Below are positions 24,987 to 35,750 of a stretch of 64,000 nucleotides of DNA, in pieces. The DNA comes from Streptomyces himalayensis subsp. himalayensis (GTDB taxonomy: Bacteria > Actinomycetota > Actinomycetes > Streptomycetales > Streptomycetaceae). The stretch's first letter is position 1. Every line of letters begins with the position of its first letter. The position numbers and the translations under genes were made by a program. The DNA is taken from positions 186,001 through 250,000 of the forward strand of contig NZ_JACEHE010000015.1 of assembly GCF_013778455.1 (NCBI RefSeq), given 5' to 3'. The notes below the pieces were generated by a model, which searched no databases, was not told the origin of the DNA, and saw only the letters and a program-made list of their open reading frames with translations.

Positions 24987-26713
24987 CGGCTGTCCTCGTC
25001 ACCGGTCAGCGGCTGGGCAGCTCGCTTGTCCGGCTCAACGACGTCCCGCTTGCCCAGAGTGATGTCCTCCTGCTGGATCTGCACATCGGGGTGGTTCATG
25101 ACGAACGCCGGCGACTCGGAGCGGATTCGCGGGAGGGCGACGAAGTTGTGGCGCGGCGGCGGGCAGGACGTGGCCCACTCCAGCGAGCGGCCCCAGCCCC
25201 AGGGGTCGTCGACGTCGATCCGCTTGCCGTACCTGGCGGTCTTCCACACGTTGTAGAGGAATGGCAGCGTCGACAGGCCGAGCAGGAAGGACCCGATCGT
25301 CGACAACGTGTTCAGCGCCGTGAACCCGTCCGATGCCAGGTAGTCGGCGTAGCGGCGGGGCATGCCCTCCGCGCCGAGCCAGTGCTGGACGAGGAAGGTC
25401 ATGTGGAAGCCGACGAACAGCGTCCAGAAGTGGATCTTTCCCAGTCTCTCGTCGAGCATGGTGCCGGTCATCTTGGGCCACCAGAAATGGAATCCGCCGA
25501 ACATCGCGAAAACGATGGTGCCGAACAGCACATAGTGGAAATGACCCACGACGAAATAGGTGTCTGTGACATGCCAGTCCAGTGGGGGCGACCCCAGGAT
25601 TACACCGGTCAGCCCGCCGAAAAGGAACGTCACAAGAAATCCGATGGCCCATAGCATCGGCGTCTCGAACGACAGTGAACCGTTCCACATCGTGCCGATC
25701 CAGTTGAAGAACTTCACTCCGGTGGGTACGGCGATGAGAAAGGTCAGCAAGGAGAAGAACGGCAGCAATACGGCGCCGGTGGCGAACATGTGATGCGCCC
25801 AGACGGTCGCGGACAGTCCGGTGATGGAGACGGTGGCCCCGACCAGCCCCATGTACCCGAAGATCGGCTTGCGGGCGAACACCGGGATGATCTCGGTGAC
25901 CACACCGAAGAAGGGCAGCGCCAGGACATATACCTCCGGATGGCCGAAGAACCAGAACAAGTGCTGCCACAAAAGCGTCCCGCCGTTCTCCGCCGCAAAA
26001 ACGTGAGACCCGAAGCGGCGGTCCGATTCCAGCACCAGCAGCGCGGCCGCGAGCACCGGAAAGGCCAGCAGGACCAGCACCGAGGTCAGCAGCACGTTCC
26101 AGGTGAAGATCGGCATCCGGAACATCGTCATCCCGGGGGCCCGCATGCCGATGATCGTGGTGATGAAGTTGACGGCGCCCAGGATGGTCCCGAATCCGGA
26201 CATCGCCAGCCCCATGATCCACATGTCGGCGCCGATGTTGGGGGTGCGCTCCCCCCGGCTGAGCGGGGTGTACGCCGTCCAGCCGTAGTCGGCCGTGCCG
26301 TTGCTGGTCAGCATGCCCCCTACGACGATGAGACCGCCGAAGAGGAACAGCCAGTACGAGAGCATGTTCAGACGCGGGAAGGCCACGTCGGGGGAGCCGA
26401 TCTGCAGCGGCATGATCGCATTGGCGAAACCGGCGAACGTCGGGGTGGCGAACAGCAGCAGCATCACGGTGCCGTGCATGGTGAAGGCCTGGTTGTACTG
26501 CTCGTTGGAAATGAGCTGGATTCCCGGCCGGGCCAATTCGGCACGCATCACAAGAGCGAGCGCCCCGGCGAAGAGGAAAAAGATGAAAGAAGTGATGAGA
26601 TAAAGGTGACCGATCTTCTTGTGATCGGTGGTGCTCAGCCATGCCGCAATCACCGCTCCAGGCCCGCGACCTTTTACCGGAACAGGCGTTACCGGCTCGG
26701 TAGATGTGGCCAT
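24983..26713 (-). CDS. ctaD: Cytochrome c oxidase subunit I (orphan paralogue)
   Basis: Heme-copper oxidase catalytic subunit, 576 residues, twelve membrane helices. Metal ligands are visible: MHGTVMLLLF (heme a His), WFFGHPEVYVLALP (CuB His and crosslinked Tyr), WAHHMFATG (two CuB His), and DTYFVVGHFHYVLFG (two heme His). K- and D-channel residues appear intact. The usual partners ctaC, ctaE, ctaF and the bc1 genes are not beside it. It is therefore probably a second, alternative subunit I working with the main operon products. Synonymous sites are less GC-biased in its middle than in neighbours. Confidence 0.93.
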   Translation of the reverse strand: MATSTEPVTPVPVKGRGPGAVIAAWLSTTDHKKIGHLYLITSFIFFLFAGALALVMRAELARPGIQLISNEQYNQAFTMHGTVMLLLFATPTFAGFANAIMPLQIGSPDVAFPRLNMLSYWLFLFGGLIVVGGMLTSNGTADYGWTAYTPLSRGERTPNIGADMWIMGLAMSGFGTILGAVNFITTIIGMRAPGMTMFRMPIFTWNVLLTSVLVLLAFPVLAAALLVLESDRRFGSHVFAAENGGTLLWQHLFWFFGHPEVYVLALPFFGVVTEIIPVFARKPIFGYMGLVGATVSITGLSATVWAHHMFATGAVLLPFFSLLTFLIAVPTGVKFFNWIGTMWNGSLSFETPMLWAIGFLVTFLFGGLTGVILGSPPLDWHVTDTYFVVGHFHYVLFGTIVFAMFGGFHFWWPKMTGTMLDERLGKIHFWTLFVGFHMTFLVQHWLGAEGMPRRYADYLASDGFTALNTLSTIGSFLLGLSTLPFLYNVWKTARYGKRIDVDDPWGWGRSLEWATSCPPPRHNFVALPRIRSESPAFVMNHPDVQIQQEDITLGKRDVVEPDKRAAQPLTGDEDSR

Positions 26714-26958
26714 GGAATCCTCGATGCGCAGACGGTCGGTGAGCCGGCCGGGCGAGCAGTAAAAGCACCCAGCCGACTCCGCAACCTATGCCTGCCACCC
26801 GCCCGCATTCGGATACGCCACGGCGTTCGGCATTAAACGTTTGATACAGACGCGATGGCGAAACGCCGAATAACCCCAGGCACAGCGGACCCTGCCCGCC
26901 TTGTTCCGCCGTCCGGACCGTAACGGAATTCCCTCGCGTAGATCAGCCCTGGTCTTGG

Positions 26959-27546
26959 TCAGCCGCCGGGTGCCGCGGCCCTCAGCGCGTCCTTCGTCCG
27001 GTCGACCAGGGAAGCGAACGGCCCGACCGTCCACTGAGCCATCGGAGATCCGGCTGCTCCAGGGTGCGGGTGGGTGGGGGCGATCTTCTCGGCCGCCCGC
27101 AGCATCGTGCCCATGCCCTTGCGCTTGCCCTCGGCGCACTCGCGGACCACGAAGGGGAACTCCTCCCGCTCCTCGTGCTCGGCATGGTCGATGACGGACT
27201 GCTCGAACCTCGCGAACGTGGTGTCGAAATCTCCGCTGGAAACGTCCATCTTCTCCAGGTCGGCGAGGACCTTGTTGGCCGCCTCCTCCTCGCGGTTGCG
27301 GGCCTCGGTCTCGTCCTGGCCTGCGGCGTCCTTCGCGACCGGCCGGAGGACCATCTCCTCGGCCGTCTCGTGCACCGCCAGCAGGGCCCTCAGTTCGTCG
27401 AAGGCCTGCCGCTTGTGCTGGCCCTCGGCGCTCTTCACATCCGAGAACAGATCCCGGATGCGGGCGTGCTGATTCAGCAGGACGCCGACCACGTCGCCTT
27501 CCGGAAGCCTCGCCGCCTCGGCACGCTCTGTCTCCGCGCTGCTCAC
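26959..27546 (-). CDS. Hemerythrin HHE-domain protein
   Basis: Cytoplasmic four-helix protein, 195 residues. The diiron ligands are seen as His27 (LLNQHARIRDLF), His59/Glu63 (VHETAEEMVLRP) and His121/His124 (VIDHAEHEEREEFPFV). Such proteins bind oxygen, NO or iron and act in stress defence. I chose the GTG at 27546 because GGAGGGG lies seven bases upstream; an ATG at 27576 with weaker GGGAAG is an alternative. It is the last gene before the tRNA-like repeat, so probably the original chromosomal neighbour of the tRNA-Met terminator. Confidence 0.85.
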   Translation of the reverse strand: MSSAETERAEAARLPEGDVVGVLLNQHARIRDLFSDVKSAEGQHKRQAFDELRALLAVHETAEEMVLRPVAKDAAGQDETEARNREEEAANKVLADLEKMDVSSGDFDTTFARFEQSVIDHAEHEEREEFPFVVRECAEGKRKGMGTMLRAAEKIAPTHPHPGAAGSPMAQWTVGPFASLVDRTKDALRAAAPGG

Positions 27547-27795
27547 GGCACTCCCCTCCGTTCCTCGGGAGATCATCTTCCCGCCCCACCGGACATCCGG
27601 ATGCGGAATGCCGCATGCCGGATGCCGTGTGGTGCAGGTACGGCCATCACGGCGCGGGTGACCCTGACGGGTCCGCTCAAACCGCACGACGCCGCGTGGG
27701 ACCACCTCATTGCCCCGGGTGGGAGGAGGACGACATCCGGAGGGACGGCCGAGCCGTCTTCTTGGTCCAGAACGGTGAACGAGAGCCGCCGCATC

Positions 27796-27889
27796 CGCGT
27801 GGCGACCCTCGTTCTCTCAATGCCGCAGCTAGAGACGATCCTGCTGCAGTGCGCTGGTGAGGCGGGTGGGACTCGAACCCACGGCCGAC
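27796..27889 (-). other. Attachment-site copy: tRNA-Met 3' part plus terminator flank (left end of island)
   Basis: Bases 27861-27889 are identical over 29 positions to 50089-50117 inside the tRNA-Met gene (T-arm, part of the acceptor 3' strand and variable region). The match continues at about five positions in six through 27796, covering the sequence downstream of the tRNA and one arm of its terminator hairpin. Similarity ends abruptly at 27889, at the variable region, so no full tRNA can form. This is what remains when an element integrates into a tRNA 3' end and displaces the original end. Confidence 0.7.
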
Positions 27890-28167
27890 TCGAAGACGAC
27901 GTCGAGACGCTGAGCAAGACGGTTTCCGCCACCCAGTACTCCTTCCTCAGCCCTCACCAGGACCAGTCCTCGCCGATCGTGCTGACCGCCTGGGGTCACC
28001 AGCTCAAGTTCGACACGGCGTCCGATCCACGGGTCGCCCAGTTCATGAGCACCCTGGGACGGCACCAACATGCGCAAGACCGATTCATGCGTGCTCCGCG
28101 CGCGCCAGGACTGCAGCGCATGAGGGGCTCAGCGGATTCGCCTCAATTCCCCCTGCGAAATCATTAG
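27890..28167 (+). pseudogene. Unrecognised gene fragment inside the left island end
   Basis: From just inside the tRNA repeat an open frame with good Streptomyces codon bias reads ETLSKTVSATQYSFLSPHQDQ, then IVLTAWGHQLKFDTASDPRV and AQFMSTLGRHQ, and stops at 28167. It has no start codon or ribosome-binding site of its own. It looks like the 3' part of a gene cut off by integration or deletion. I do not recognise the family. No other feature is seen between the repeat and the MFS gene. Confidence 0.3.
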
Positions 28168-28182
28168 TTGTGCTCGTCGTCA

Positions 28183-29469
28183 TCACGCGGTCACCGGGGT
28201 GAGTTCCGGCTCGGTGCGAGCAGCCAGACGTCCCGATCTGGACAGAGCACCGAGGCAAGCGGCGCAGAGCGCGCCCGTCGCCGCGAGTACCCACCACGTC
28301 AGCTCCGGGTGTCCCATGCGGGCGGCGGCGTCCCAGACGGCGCCGGTAGTCAGGTTGCCCAGCGTGATGCCCAGCCCAGAGACGGTGTTGTAGAGGCCGT
28401 AGTAGGTAGCGACGAGCCGTCCACCGGCGAGCGAGACGACTGTATCCATCTCGAACGGGTAGACCACGGCAGTCCCCAGGGCAAGGAGGACAACCGCGGC
28501 GAACAAGGGCGCCAGCGCCGTGAACCAGTCCGTGAGGCCGGAGTCCGCAGTCACCGTGCCGGAATCGAGAAGCAGCGGGAGGAAGGCTCCGCCCATGAGG
28601 GCGATGCCGTAGACAATGGTGCGCTGAGGTGTCCAGTGGGCCCGAGCCCACGCGGTGATCTTCAGCTGCCCGGCCACGGTCACCGCGGCGGAGACCGCGA
28701 ACAGGCCCGTGGTCACCGCGTCGCCGCCATCCGGGACCGCGCGGTGCGCCTGCAAGGGGAGCGCCAGATAGACCTGGAAGGACAGCACGTATGAGCCGAT
28801 CATGGCTGCTGAGAAGAGAACGAACGGCCGGTTGCCGATGACGGTGCGCCAGTCGGCCAAGACACCGGCCGGCTCAGCCGACCGGGCGCCCCTCCGGGCA
28901 GGCAGCATGCGGAACTGGATGACCGTAAGGGCGAGGAAGAACACCGCGGCGACGGAACACACGAGTGCGAAGTCGGCTGCCAACAGAGCCAGGCCGACGA
29001 GTGGCCCCACGAACATCCCGGCCTGGTAGAAGACGTTGAAGGTGGCGAAGGCTTCCACGCGCCGTTCCCCCGCCTCCTGGGCGAGGTACGCACGGACGGC
29101 GGGATTGAACAGGGCCCCCGCGAAGCCGGTCGCCGCCGACGCAGCGACGAGTGCGGGCAGCGAGTCGACGAAGCCGAGCAGGCCGAAGCCGAGGGTCCGA
29201 AGCACGCACCCCGCCATGATCACTGGCTTGTAGCCGAACCGGTCGGCGAGCGTGCCGCCGACGAGGAACATGCCCTGCTGGGTGAAGTTGCGCACTCCCA
29301 GCACCAGACCGACCGCCCAGGCGGCCATGCCCAGTCCGTCCGCCAGATGGACTGCCAGGTAGGGCATGAGCATGTAGAAGGCGGTGTTGATGGTGAACTG
29401 CTGGACCATCAGCAGCCGGATGCATCCGTTGAACGAACAGAACTGCGTCATAAGGGACTTCTGCTTCAT
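28183..29469 (-). CDS. MFS transporter
   Basis: Twelve-helix major facilitator, 428 residues. MFS loop motifs are GGTLADRFGYKPVIMAG (between helices 2 and 3) and FNPAVRAYLAQEAGERRVEAFATFNVFYQAGMFVGPL. The profile is that of drug or metabolite exporters. Its ATG overlaps the stop of the upstream PLP enzyme gene (ATGA), so export and synthesis of the same small molecule is likely. The substrate is unknown. Confidence 0.88.
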   Translation of the reverse strand: MKQKSLMTQFCSFNGCIRLLMVQQFTINTAFYMLMPYLAVHLADGLGMAAWAVGLVLGVRNFTQQGMFLVGGTLADRFGYKPVIMAGCVLRTLGFGLLGFVDSLPALVAASAATGFAGALFNPAVRAYLAQEAGERRVEAFATFNVFYQAGMFVGPLVGLALLAADFALVCSVAAVFFLALTVIQFRMLPARRGARSAEPAGVLADWRTVIGNRPFVLFSAAMIGSYVLSFQVYLALPLQAHRAVPDGGDAVTTGLFAVSAAVTVAGQLKITAWARAHWTPQRTIVYGIALMGGAFLPLLLDSGTVTADSGLTDWFTALAPLFAAVVLLALGTAVVYPFEMDTVVSLAGGRLVATYYGLYNTVSGLGITLGNLTTGAVWDAAARMGHPELTWWVLAATGALCAACLGALSRSGRLAARTEPELTPVTA

Positions 29470-30596
29470 CGCGCGGCCCCTTCCGGCACGGTGACGTTGG
29501 TGCAGCGGGTCCAGCGATGCACCGTGGCCTCATCTGGATGCGCGATCTCGTCCGGCTCCGCGGCCGGGACACGGCCGAGCAAGCCGTGCCGACGGCAGAA
29601 GTCGTCGCTGTAGACGGTGTTCCAATACCGGTGGACGCCGTCGGGAAAGACCGCCACGATGCGGGTCTTCTCAGGTTCCTTACGTGCCAGCCACTTCGCC
29701 ACGAGCGCGACGGCGCCCACGCTCCAGCCACCGCTGGCGTAGTGGCCGCGGGCCAGCTCGCGGCAGGCCCACACCGCCTCTCCGGGCGCGACCCAATGGA
29801 CCTCGTCGAAGGCGGCGTGGTCGACATTGCCCGGATGGATGCTGCTGCCGAGCCCGCGCATCAGGCGTGGGCCCGCGGGCTGGCCGAAGACGGTCGAGTT
29901 CACCGAGTCGACGCCGACGAGCCTGAGCTCGGGATTGAAGGTGCGCAGGGTGCGGGCGATACCGGCCGAGTGCCCCCCGGTGCCGACTGCCGCCACCAGG
30001 ACATCGATCCGGCCGAGCTGGACGACGAGTTCGAGGGCGAGCGCGGCATACGCGGCGACGTTGTCGGGGTTGTTGTACTGGTCGGGACACCAGGCCGAGG
30101 GCTGGGCCACGAGCAGCTCGTGCACGCGCTGTCGGCGCGCCTCCTGCCAGCCGCCCCTCGCATGGGGCTCCGTGACCATGTCGACGTGCGCGCCGAGGGC
30201 ACGCAACTGGTGCACCATCAGCGGTTCCATCCCGGGGTCGGTGACCAGCGTGACCGGGTGGCCGTAGGTGATCCCGGCCAACGCGAGGCCAAGACCCAGA
30301 GTCCCGCTCGTGGACTCGATGATCGGGGCACCCGGGGCGAGGTCGCCACGTTCACGGGCGACCGCGATCATGTGGAGCGCAGGGCGGTCCTTGATTCCGC
30401 CGGGATTGGCGCCCTCGAGCTTGGCCCAGAAGCCGCGCCCCGGGGAGTTGAACGGTTCGCCGACCCAGAGGACTGGTGTGTTGCCGACCATGCCGGCCGG
30501 AGATCGGCGCGGGGTTGCGGCCGGTTCGGGTAGTTCGTGTGCTGCGAGGAAGGGTTTGATGTCGCGCGAGGAGATGCTGCGCAGGGCCGTGCTCAT
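29466..30596 (-). CDS. PLP-dependent cysteine synthase / CBS-like enzyme
   Basis: Fold-type II beta-family PLP enzyme, 376 residues. PLP lysine Lys69 in ANPGGIKDRPALHM, substrate loop ESTSGTLGLGLALA, phosphate-cradle GTGGHSAGIARTL, and C-terminal TVYSDDF. The N-terminal 30 residues are unusual. SbnA-like enzymes of this family make diaminopropionate precursors for siderophores, and others make cysteine or lanthionine-type amino acids. The coupling to an MFS exporter suggests a small-molecule product rather than plain cysteine synthesis. ATG at 30594-30596 with GGAAGGA upstream. Confidence 0.85.
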   Translation of the reverse strand: MSTALRSISSRDIKPFLAAHELPEPAATPRRSPAGMVGNTPVLWVGEPFNSPGRGFWAKLEGANPGGIKDRPALHMIAVARERGDLAPGAPIIESTSGTLGLGLALAGITYGHPVTLVTDPGMEPLMVHQLRALGAHVDMVTEPHARGGWQEARRQRVHELLVAQPSAWCPDQYNNPDNVAAYAALALELVVQLGRIDVLVAAVGTGGHSAGIARTLRTFNPELRLVGVDSVNSTVFGQPAGPRLMRGLGSSIHPGNVDHAAFDEVHWVAPGEAVWACRELARGHYASGGWSVGAVALVAKWLARKEPEKTRIVAVFPDGVHRYWNTVYSDDFCRRHGLLGRVPAAEPDEIAHPDEATVHRWTRCTNVTVPEGAAR

Positions 30597-30746
30597 GACG
30601 TAGTCCTTCCGCGGCCCGGGCTGACGCGGCCGCGTGTCATCGCCGTACGGGTGGGTGTGCTCGAAGGCCCGGGGGCTGTGTTTTCCGGGGGCTGTGCCAT
30701 CAGCGGCGGATGCCGCGGGCACCGATCCCCAGCCGGGCGCGCACGA

Positions 30747-31208
30747 TCAGGTACGGCTGACGCAGACGAGTCGCAGCAGGTGGAGTCCGGCGGGAGCCGA
30801 CGCACCGGTCGTATCCCCTCGGCCCGGTGGCGCGCCGGACGTGACCGGGTCCCCCGCACGGTGGCGCAGGCGAATCAGGGCGAGCAGCAGGAGAGCCAGG
30901 AGCAGGGTCCCGGCGGTTACGCGTACATCGGCGGGCCAGTCGGCTGGGTCGCAGCACGCGGGCCCGTGGCCCGGGTGCTCATCGGCTCCGTGGATCTCGA
31001 AGCAGGCGATGGCATCCGGGACGATCTGCGGGATGCCGGAACCGGCCACCTCGTGGTGCGTCGGCGATGTCGCCAGGGCATGCCCGTGCCCGTCGGCCGG
31101 ATGCATGGCGCACGCCACCACGTGGGCCAGGAGCATCAGCACGAGACACACGAGGATGGCGAGGGCCGGCTTGCGCACCCTCGCGCAGCCGGCAGATTCC
31201 TGCGGCAT
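30747..31208 (-). CDS. His/Cys-rich membrane protein of the copper island
   Basis: About 153 residues. An N-terminal membrane segment (ALAILVCLVLMLLAHVVACAM), an external loop rich in His, Asp and Cys (HPADGHGHA, THHEVAG, CFEIHGADEHPGHGPACCDP), then a second membrane segment (VTAGTLLLALLLLALIRLR). The loop could bind copper or zinc. It resembles the DUF6153-type proteins at 34405 and 45038 in plan. The start at 31208 (MPQESAG) is tentative; the ribosome-binding site is weak. Lies divergent from copZ, 176 bases from the copper operator. Confidence 0.6.
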   Translation of the reverse strand: MPQESAGCARVRKPALAILVCLVLMLLAHVVACAMHPADGHGHALATSPTHHEVAGSGIPQIVPDAIACFEIHGADEHPGHGPACCDPADWPADVRVTAGTLLLALLLLALIRLRHRAGDPVTSGAPPGRGDTTGASAPAGLHLLRLVCVSRT

Positions 31209-31383
31209 GCGACAGATCGTAAGCAGGCCGTCACGATCTGGCAGCTTTCGCCCACGTATGGGTGAGCAATTCCGTTCCCACATCACTCGACGGAGCGCAC
31301 TAACGACTCGAATCCGGCGGGTTGCGGGCGAGGGAGCAGGTCGCCGACGAATGGGCCTCTGTGGTCATAACCAGGGGCGCAAA

Positions 31384-31400
31384 ATACCCCCCGGGGGTAT
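31384..31400. promoter_or_regulatory. CsoR-type copper operator of copZ-copA
   Basis: Perfect 17-bp palindrome ATACCCCCCGGGGGTAT (8-bp arms, central C), 82 bases before copZ. A TATAGT hexamer (31398-31403), a candidate -10 box, overlaps its right arm. This is the classic CsoR operator pattern; no csoR gene lies in the window. Confidence 0.75.
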
Positions 31401-31481
31401 AGTGTTACCGACGACGGAGGGAGCGGGGAACGACGCTCACTCCCGAGGACCGCCCACGCATCCACACCTGAGGAAGAAGCC

Positions 31482-31778
31482 ATGACCTCCCAGACGAACT
31501 CCGGCTCCTGCTGCTCCCCCCACGGTTCCTGCGGTTCCGGCGCCACGGTCGACGTCCGGGGCGTCGGCGTCACCACCGTCTACAAGGTGTCCGGTATGAC
31601 CTGCGGCCACTGTGAGAGCGCGGTCTCCCAGGAGATCTCCGCGCTGGCCGGCGTGATCGCGGTCAAGGCCGCCGCCGCGGCCGGCGAGGTGACCGTCACG
31701 TCCACCGCCCCGCTCGACGAGGAAGCCGTGCGCGCCGCCGTCGACGAGGCCGGCTACGAGCTCATCGGCCGCGCCTGA
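31482..31778 (+). CDS. copZ: Copper chaperone CopZ (HMA domain)
   Basis: 98 residues. A heavy-metal-associated domain spans about residues 32-98 with the copper motif GMTCGHC. A Cys-rich N-terminal extension (SGSCCSPHGSCGSG) adds further possible thiol ligands not found in minimal CopZ proteins. It should carry Cu(I) to the CopA ATPase encoded 119 bases downstream. Under the CsoR-type operator at 31384. Confidence 0.92.
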   Translation: MTSQTNSGSCCSPHGSCGSGATVDVRGVGVTTVYKVSGMTCGHCESAVSQEISALAGVIAVKAAAAAGEVTVTSTAPLDEEAVRAAVDEAGYELIGRA

Positions 31779-31897
31779 AGTACAGCTCCGCCGGGGCTGC
31801 CCGCCCCGCCCGGAACGCTATTTCCCTCCCGCGCCTGTACGTGCCGCTCCGCTGATACGGACGCCGTACGTACCGGCCTCCACAAGGAGATACGCAC

Positions 31898-34180
<2,283 letters not shown>

Positions 34181-34189
34181 GCACGGAGC

Positions 34190-34230
34190 AATGCCGATGC
34201 GCCCGACAACCGGCTGGGCGCATCGGCATT
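34190..34230 (+). terminator. Terminator after copA
   Basis: Perfect 15-bp inverted repeat (AATGCCGATGCGCCC) with an 11-base loop, starting 9 bases after the copA stop. Confidence 0.85.
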
Positions 34231-34404
34231 CCGCAATCGCCTCGGTGCTCGCCGAGGCGAGCGCACGGACGTGGGTGGCTGACCACTGGCCACCAAGCAA
34301 CTTAGTAGGATAAGGCCGGCCCGTCGCGGCACGCTGGCGCTCCGTCTACTTCTGTATCGTCGGAGAACAGATCGTCTGGAGCGGCCAGACTCGGAGGTCC
34401 CACA

Positions 34405-34860
34405 GTGAACGTGAGCCGATACGTACGGACAGGAGGCGCCCTCGGGCACCTGCTGCTCGTCGTCGTGCTCGCGCTCGGCGTGTTCGTCATGCACACAGTG
34501 GGGCACCCAGCCGACTCGTCCGCCCAGATGAGCACCACGTCCCACGCCTCGGCATCGACGACGGATACGGCCCCTGCGGCTCACGATCCCGCCGAGGCTC
34601 ACACCTCCATTGGATCGAGCCACGCGACGGACCCAGCGCAGTCGTCGTCCGCACACATGCCTGCCATGTCGATGGACACCATGTCGCTGTGCCTTGCGGT
34701 ACTGCTCGGCGCGTGGGTGCTCGCCACGCTCTTGCGGGCGGCGCTCGCCCGTCGCCGCGGCGGGCTGGCGAACCTCCTCACCCAGGGCCCCGTCGCGCAG
34801 CGGCCCAACCCTCCGCCACGCGGACCTGATCTCACCCAGTTGTCAGTCCTGCGGCTGTAG
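34405..34860 (+). CDS. Small His/Met-rich membrane protein (DUF6153-like)
   Basis: 151 residues. One N-terminal hydrophobic segment (ALGHLLLVVVLALGVFVMHTVGH), an extracytoplasmic Ser/Thr/His-rich stretch ending SSSAHMPAMSMDTMSLC with several Met and His, then a second membrane segment (LCLAVLLGAWVLATLLRAAL) and a short tail. GTG start with CGGAGG upstream. It fits the DUF6153 pattern frequent in actinobacterial copper clusters. Likely a copper-binding or copper-sensing surface protein, but no member function is known to me. Confidence 0.7.
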   Translation: MNVSRYVRTGGALGHLLLVVVLALGVFVMHTVGHPADSSAQMSTTSHASASTTDTAPAAHDPAEAHTSIGSSHATDPAQSSSAHMPAMSMDTMSLCLAVLLGAWVLATLLRAALARRRGGLANLLTQGPVAQRPNPPPRGPDLTQLSVLRL

Positions 34861-34954
34861 GCCGAACCGCCTCGCGGGCGCGCATCACGCGTGACCCCGC
34901 GATCTCGCGTACGCCAAAACAGCCAAAGAACCAACACATGAGGTGAAATCAACG

Positions 34955-35617
34955 ATGACTGCCTTCACGCGTGCCCTGCGCCGCAAGTCCTCCCGCCGTA
35001 TCGCTGCCGTCGGCGTTGTCGCAGCGGGAGCCCTGGTGCTCTCCGCCTGCAGTGACAACGGCGACGACATGAGCGGCATGGACCACGGCAGCACGGCCTC
35101 GGCCACGGCGACATCCAAGCCCGGCAAGAGCGCCGCTGCCGCGGACTTCAACGACGCGGACGTCACCTTCGCCCAGGCGATGATCCCGCACCACCAGCAG
35201 GCCCTGGAGATGACCGAGCTGGCCGACGGCCGCGCATCCGACTCCGAGATCAAGGAACTCGTCGCCCAGATCGAAAAGGCCCAGGACCCCGAGATCAAGA
35301 CGCTGCAGGGCTGGCTGAAGTCCTGGGGCAAGCCGACCGAGATGGAGTCCATGCCCGGCATGGACCACTCCGGACACTCCGGCATGGACGGGATGATGTC
35401 CGACGAGGACATGAAGGAGCTCAAGGCCGCCAAGGGGACGGACTTCGACAAGCTGTTCGCCGAGATGATGATCGACCACCACAACGGCGCGATCGCCATG
35501 GCCGAGGACGAGCAGAAGAACGGCAAGAACGCCGACGCCAAGAAGATGGCCGACGCCATCATCGAAGGCCAGTCCGCCGAGGTCAAGCAGCTCCAGAGCA
35601 TCCTCGACCGGCTCTGA
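34955..35617 (+). CDS. DUF305 lipoprotein (copper-associated)
   Basis: 220 residues. Lipoprotein signal peptide with lipobox LVLSAC. Two ferritin-like DUF305 modules carry the motifs AQAMIPHHQQALEM and AEMMIDHHNGAIAM, joined by a His/Met/Asp-rich linker (MESMPGMDHSGHSGMDGMM). The HH pairs and the linker could bind copper outside the cell. ATG at 34955 with GAGGTGAAA upstream. DUF305 proteins often neighbour copper oxidases. Confidence 0.9.
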   Translation: MTAFTRALRRKSSRRIAAVGVVAAGALVLSACSDNGDDMSGMDHGSTASATATSKPGKSAAAADFNDADVTFAQAMIPHHQQALEMTELADGRASDSEIKELVAQIEKAQDPEIKTLQGWLKSWGKPTEMESMPGMDHSGHSGMDGMMSDEDMKELKAAKGTDFDKLFAEMMIDHHNGAIAMAEDEQKNGKNADAKKMADAIIEGQSAEVKQLQSILDRL

Positions 35618-35639
35618 GTCGCATCGAACACTGACCGTT

Positions 35640-35673
35640 CCGGGCTCCGAGGCGGACACGTCGAGGAGCCCGG
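35640..35673 (+). terminator. Hairpin after DUF305 gene
   Basis: 9-bp arms CCGGGCTCC / GGAGCCCGG with a 16-base loop, 22 bases after the stop. Confidence 0.55.
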
Positions 35674-35750
35674 CGGTCGCGCCTCCAGCCATCCACGTAA
35701 CCGCGCCCGGCCGCCTCCCGCCCGGCGGGCACTTACGACACCGAGGAACC

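Noticed and set aside
27841..27900. A functional tRNA gene
   Set aside because: Only the T-arm, variable region and acceptor 3' strand are present; no D-arm or anticodon arm can be formed.
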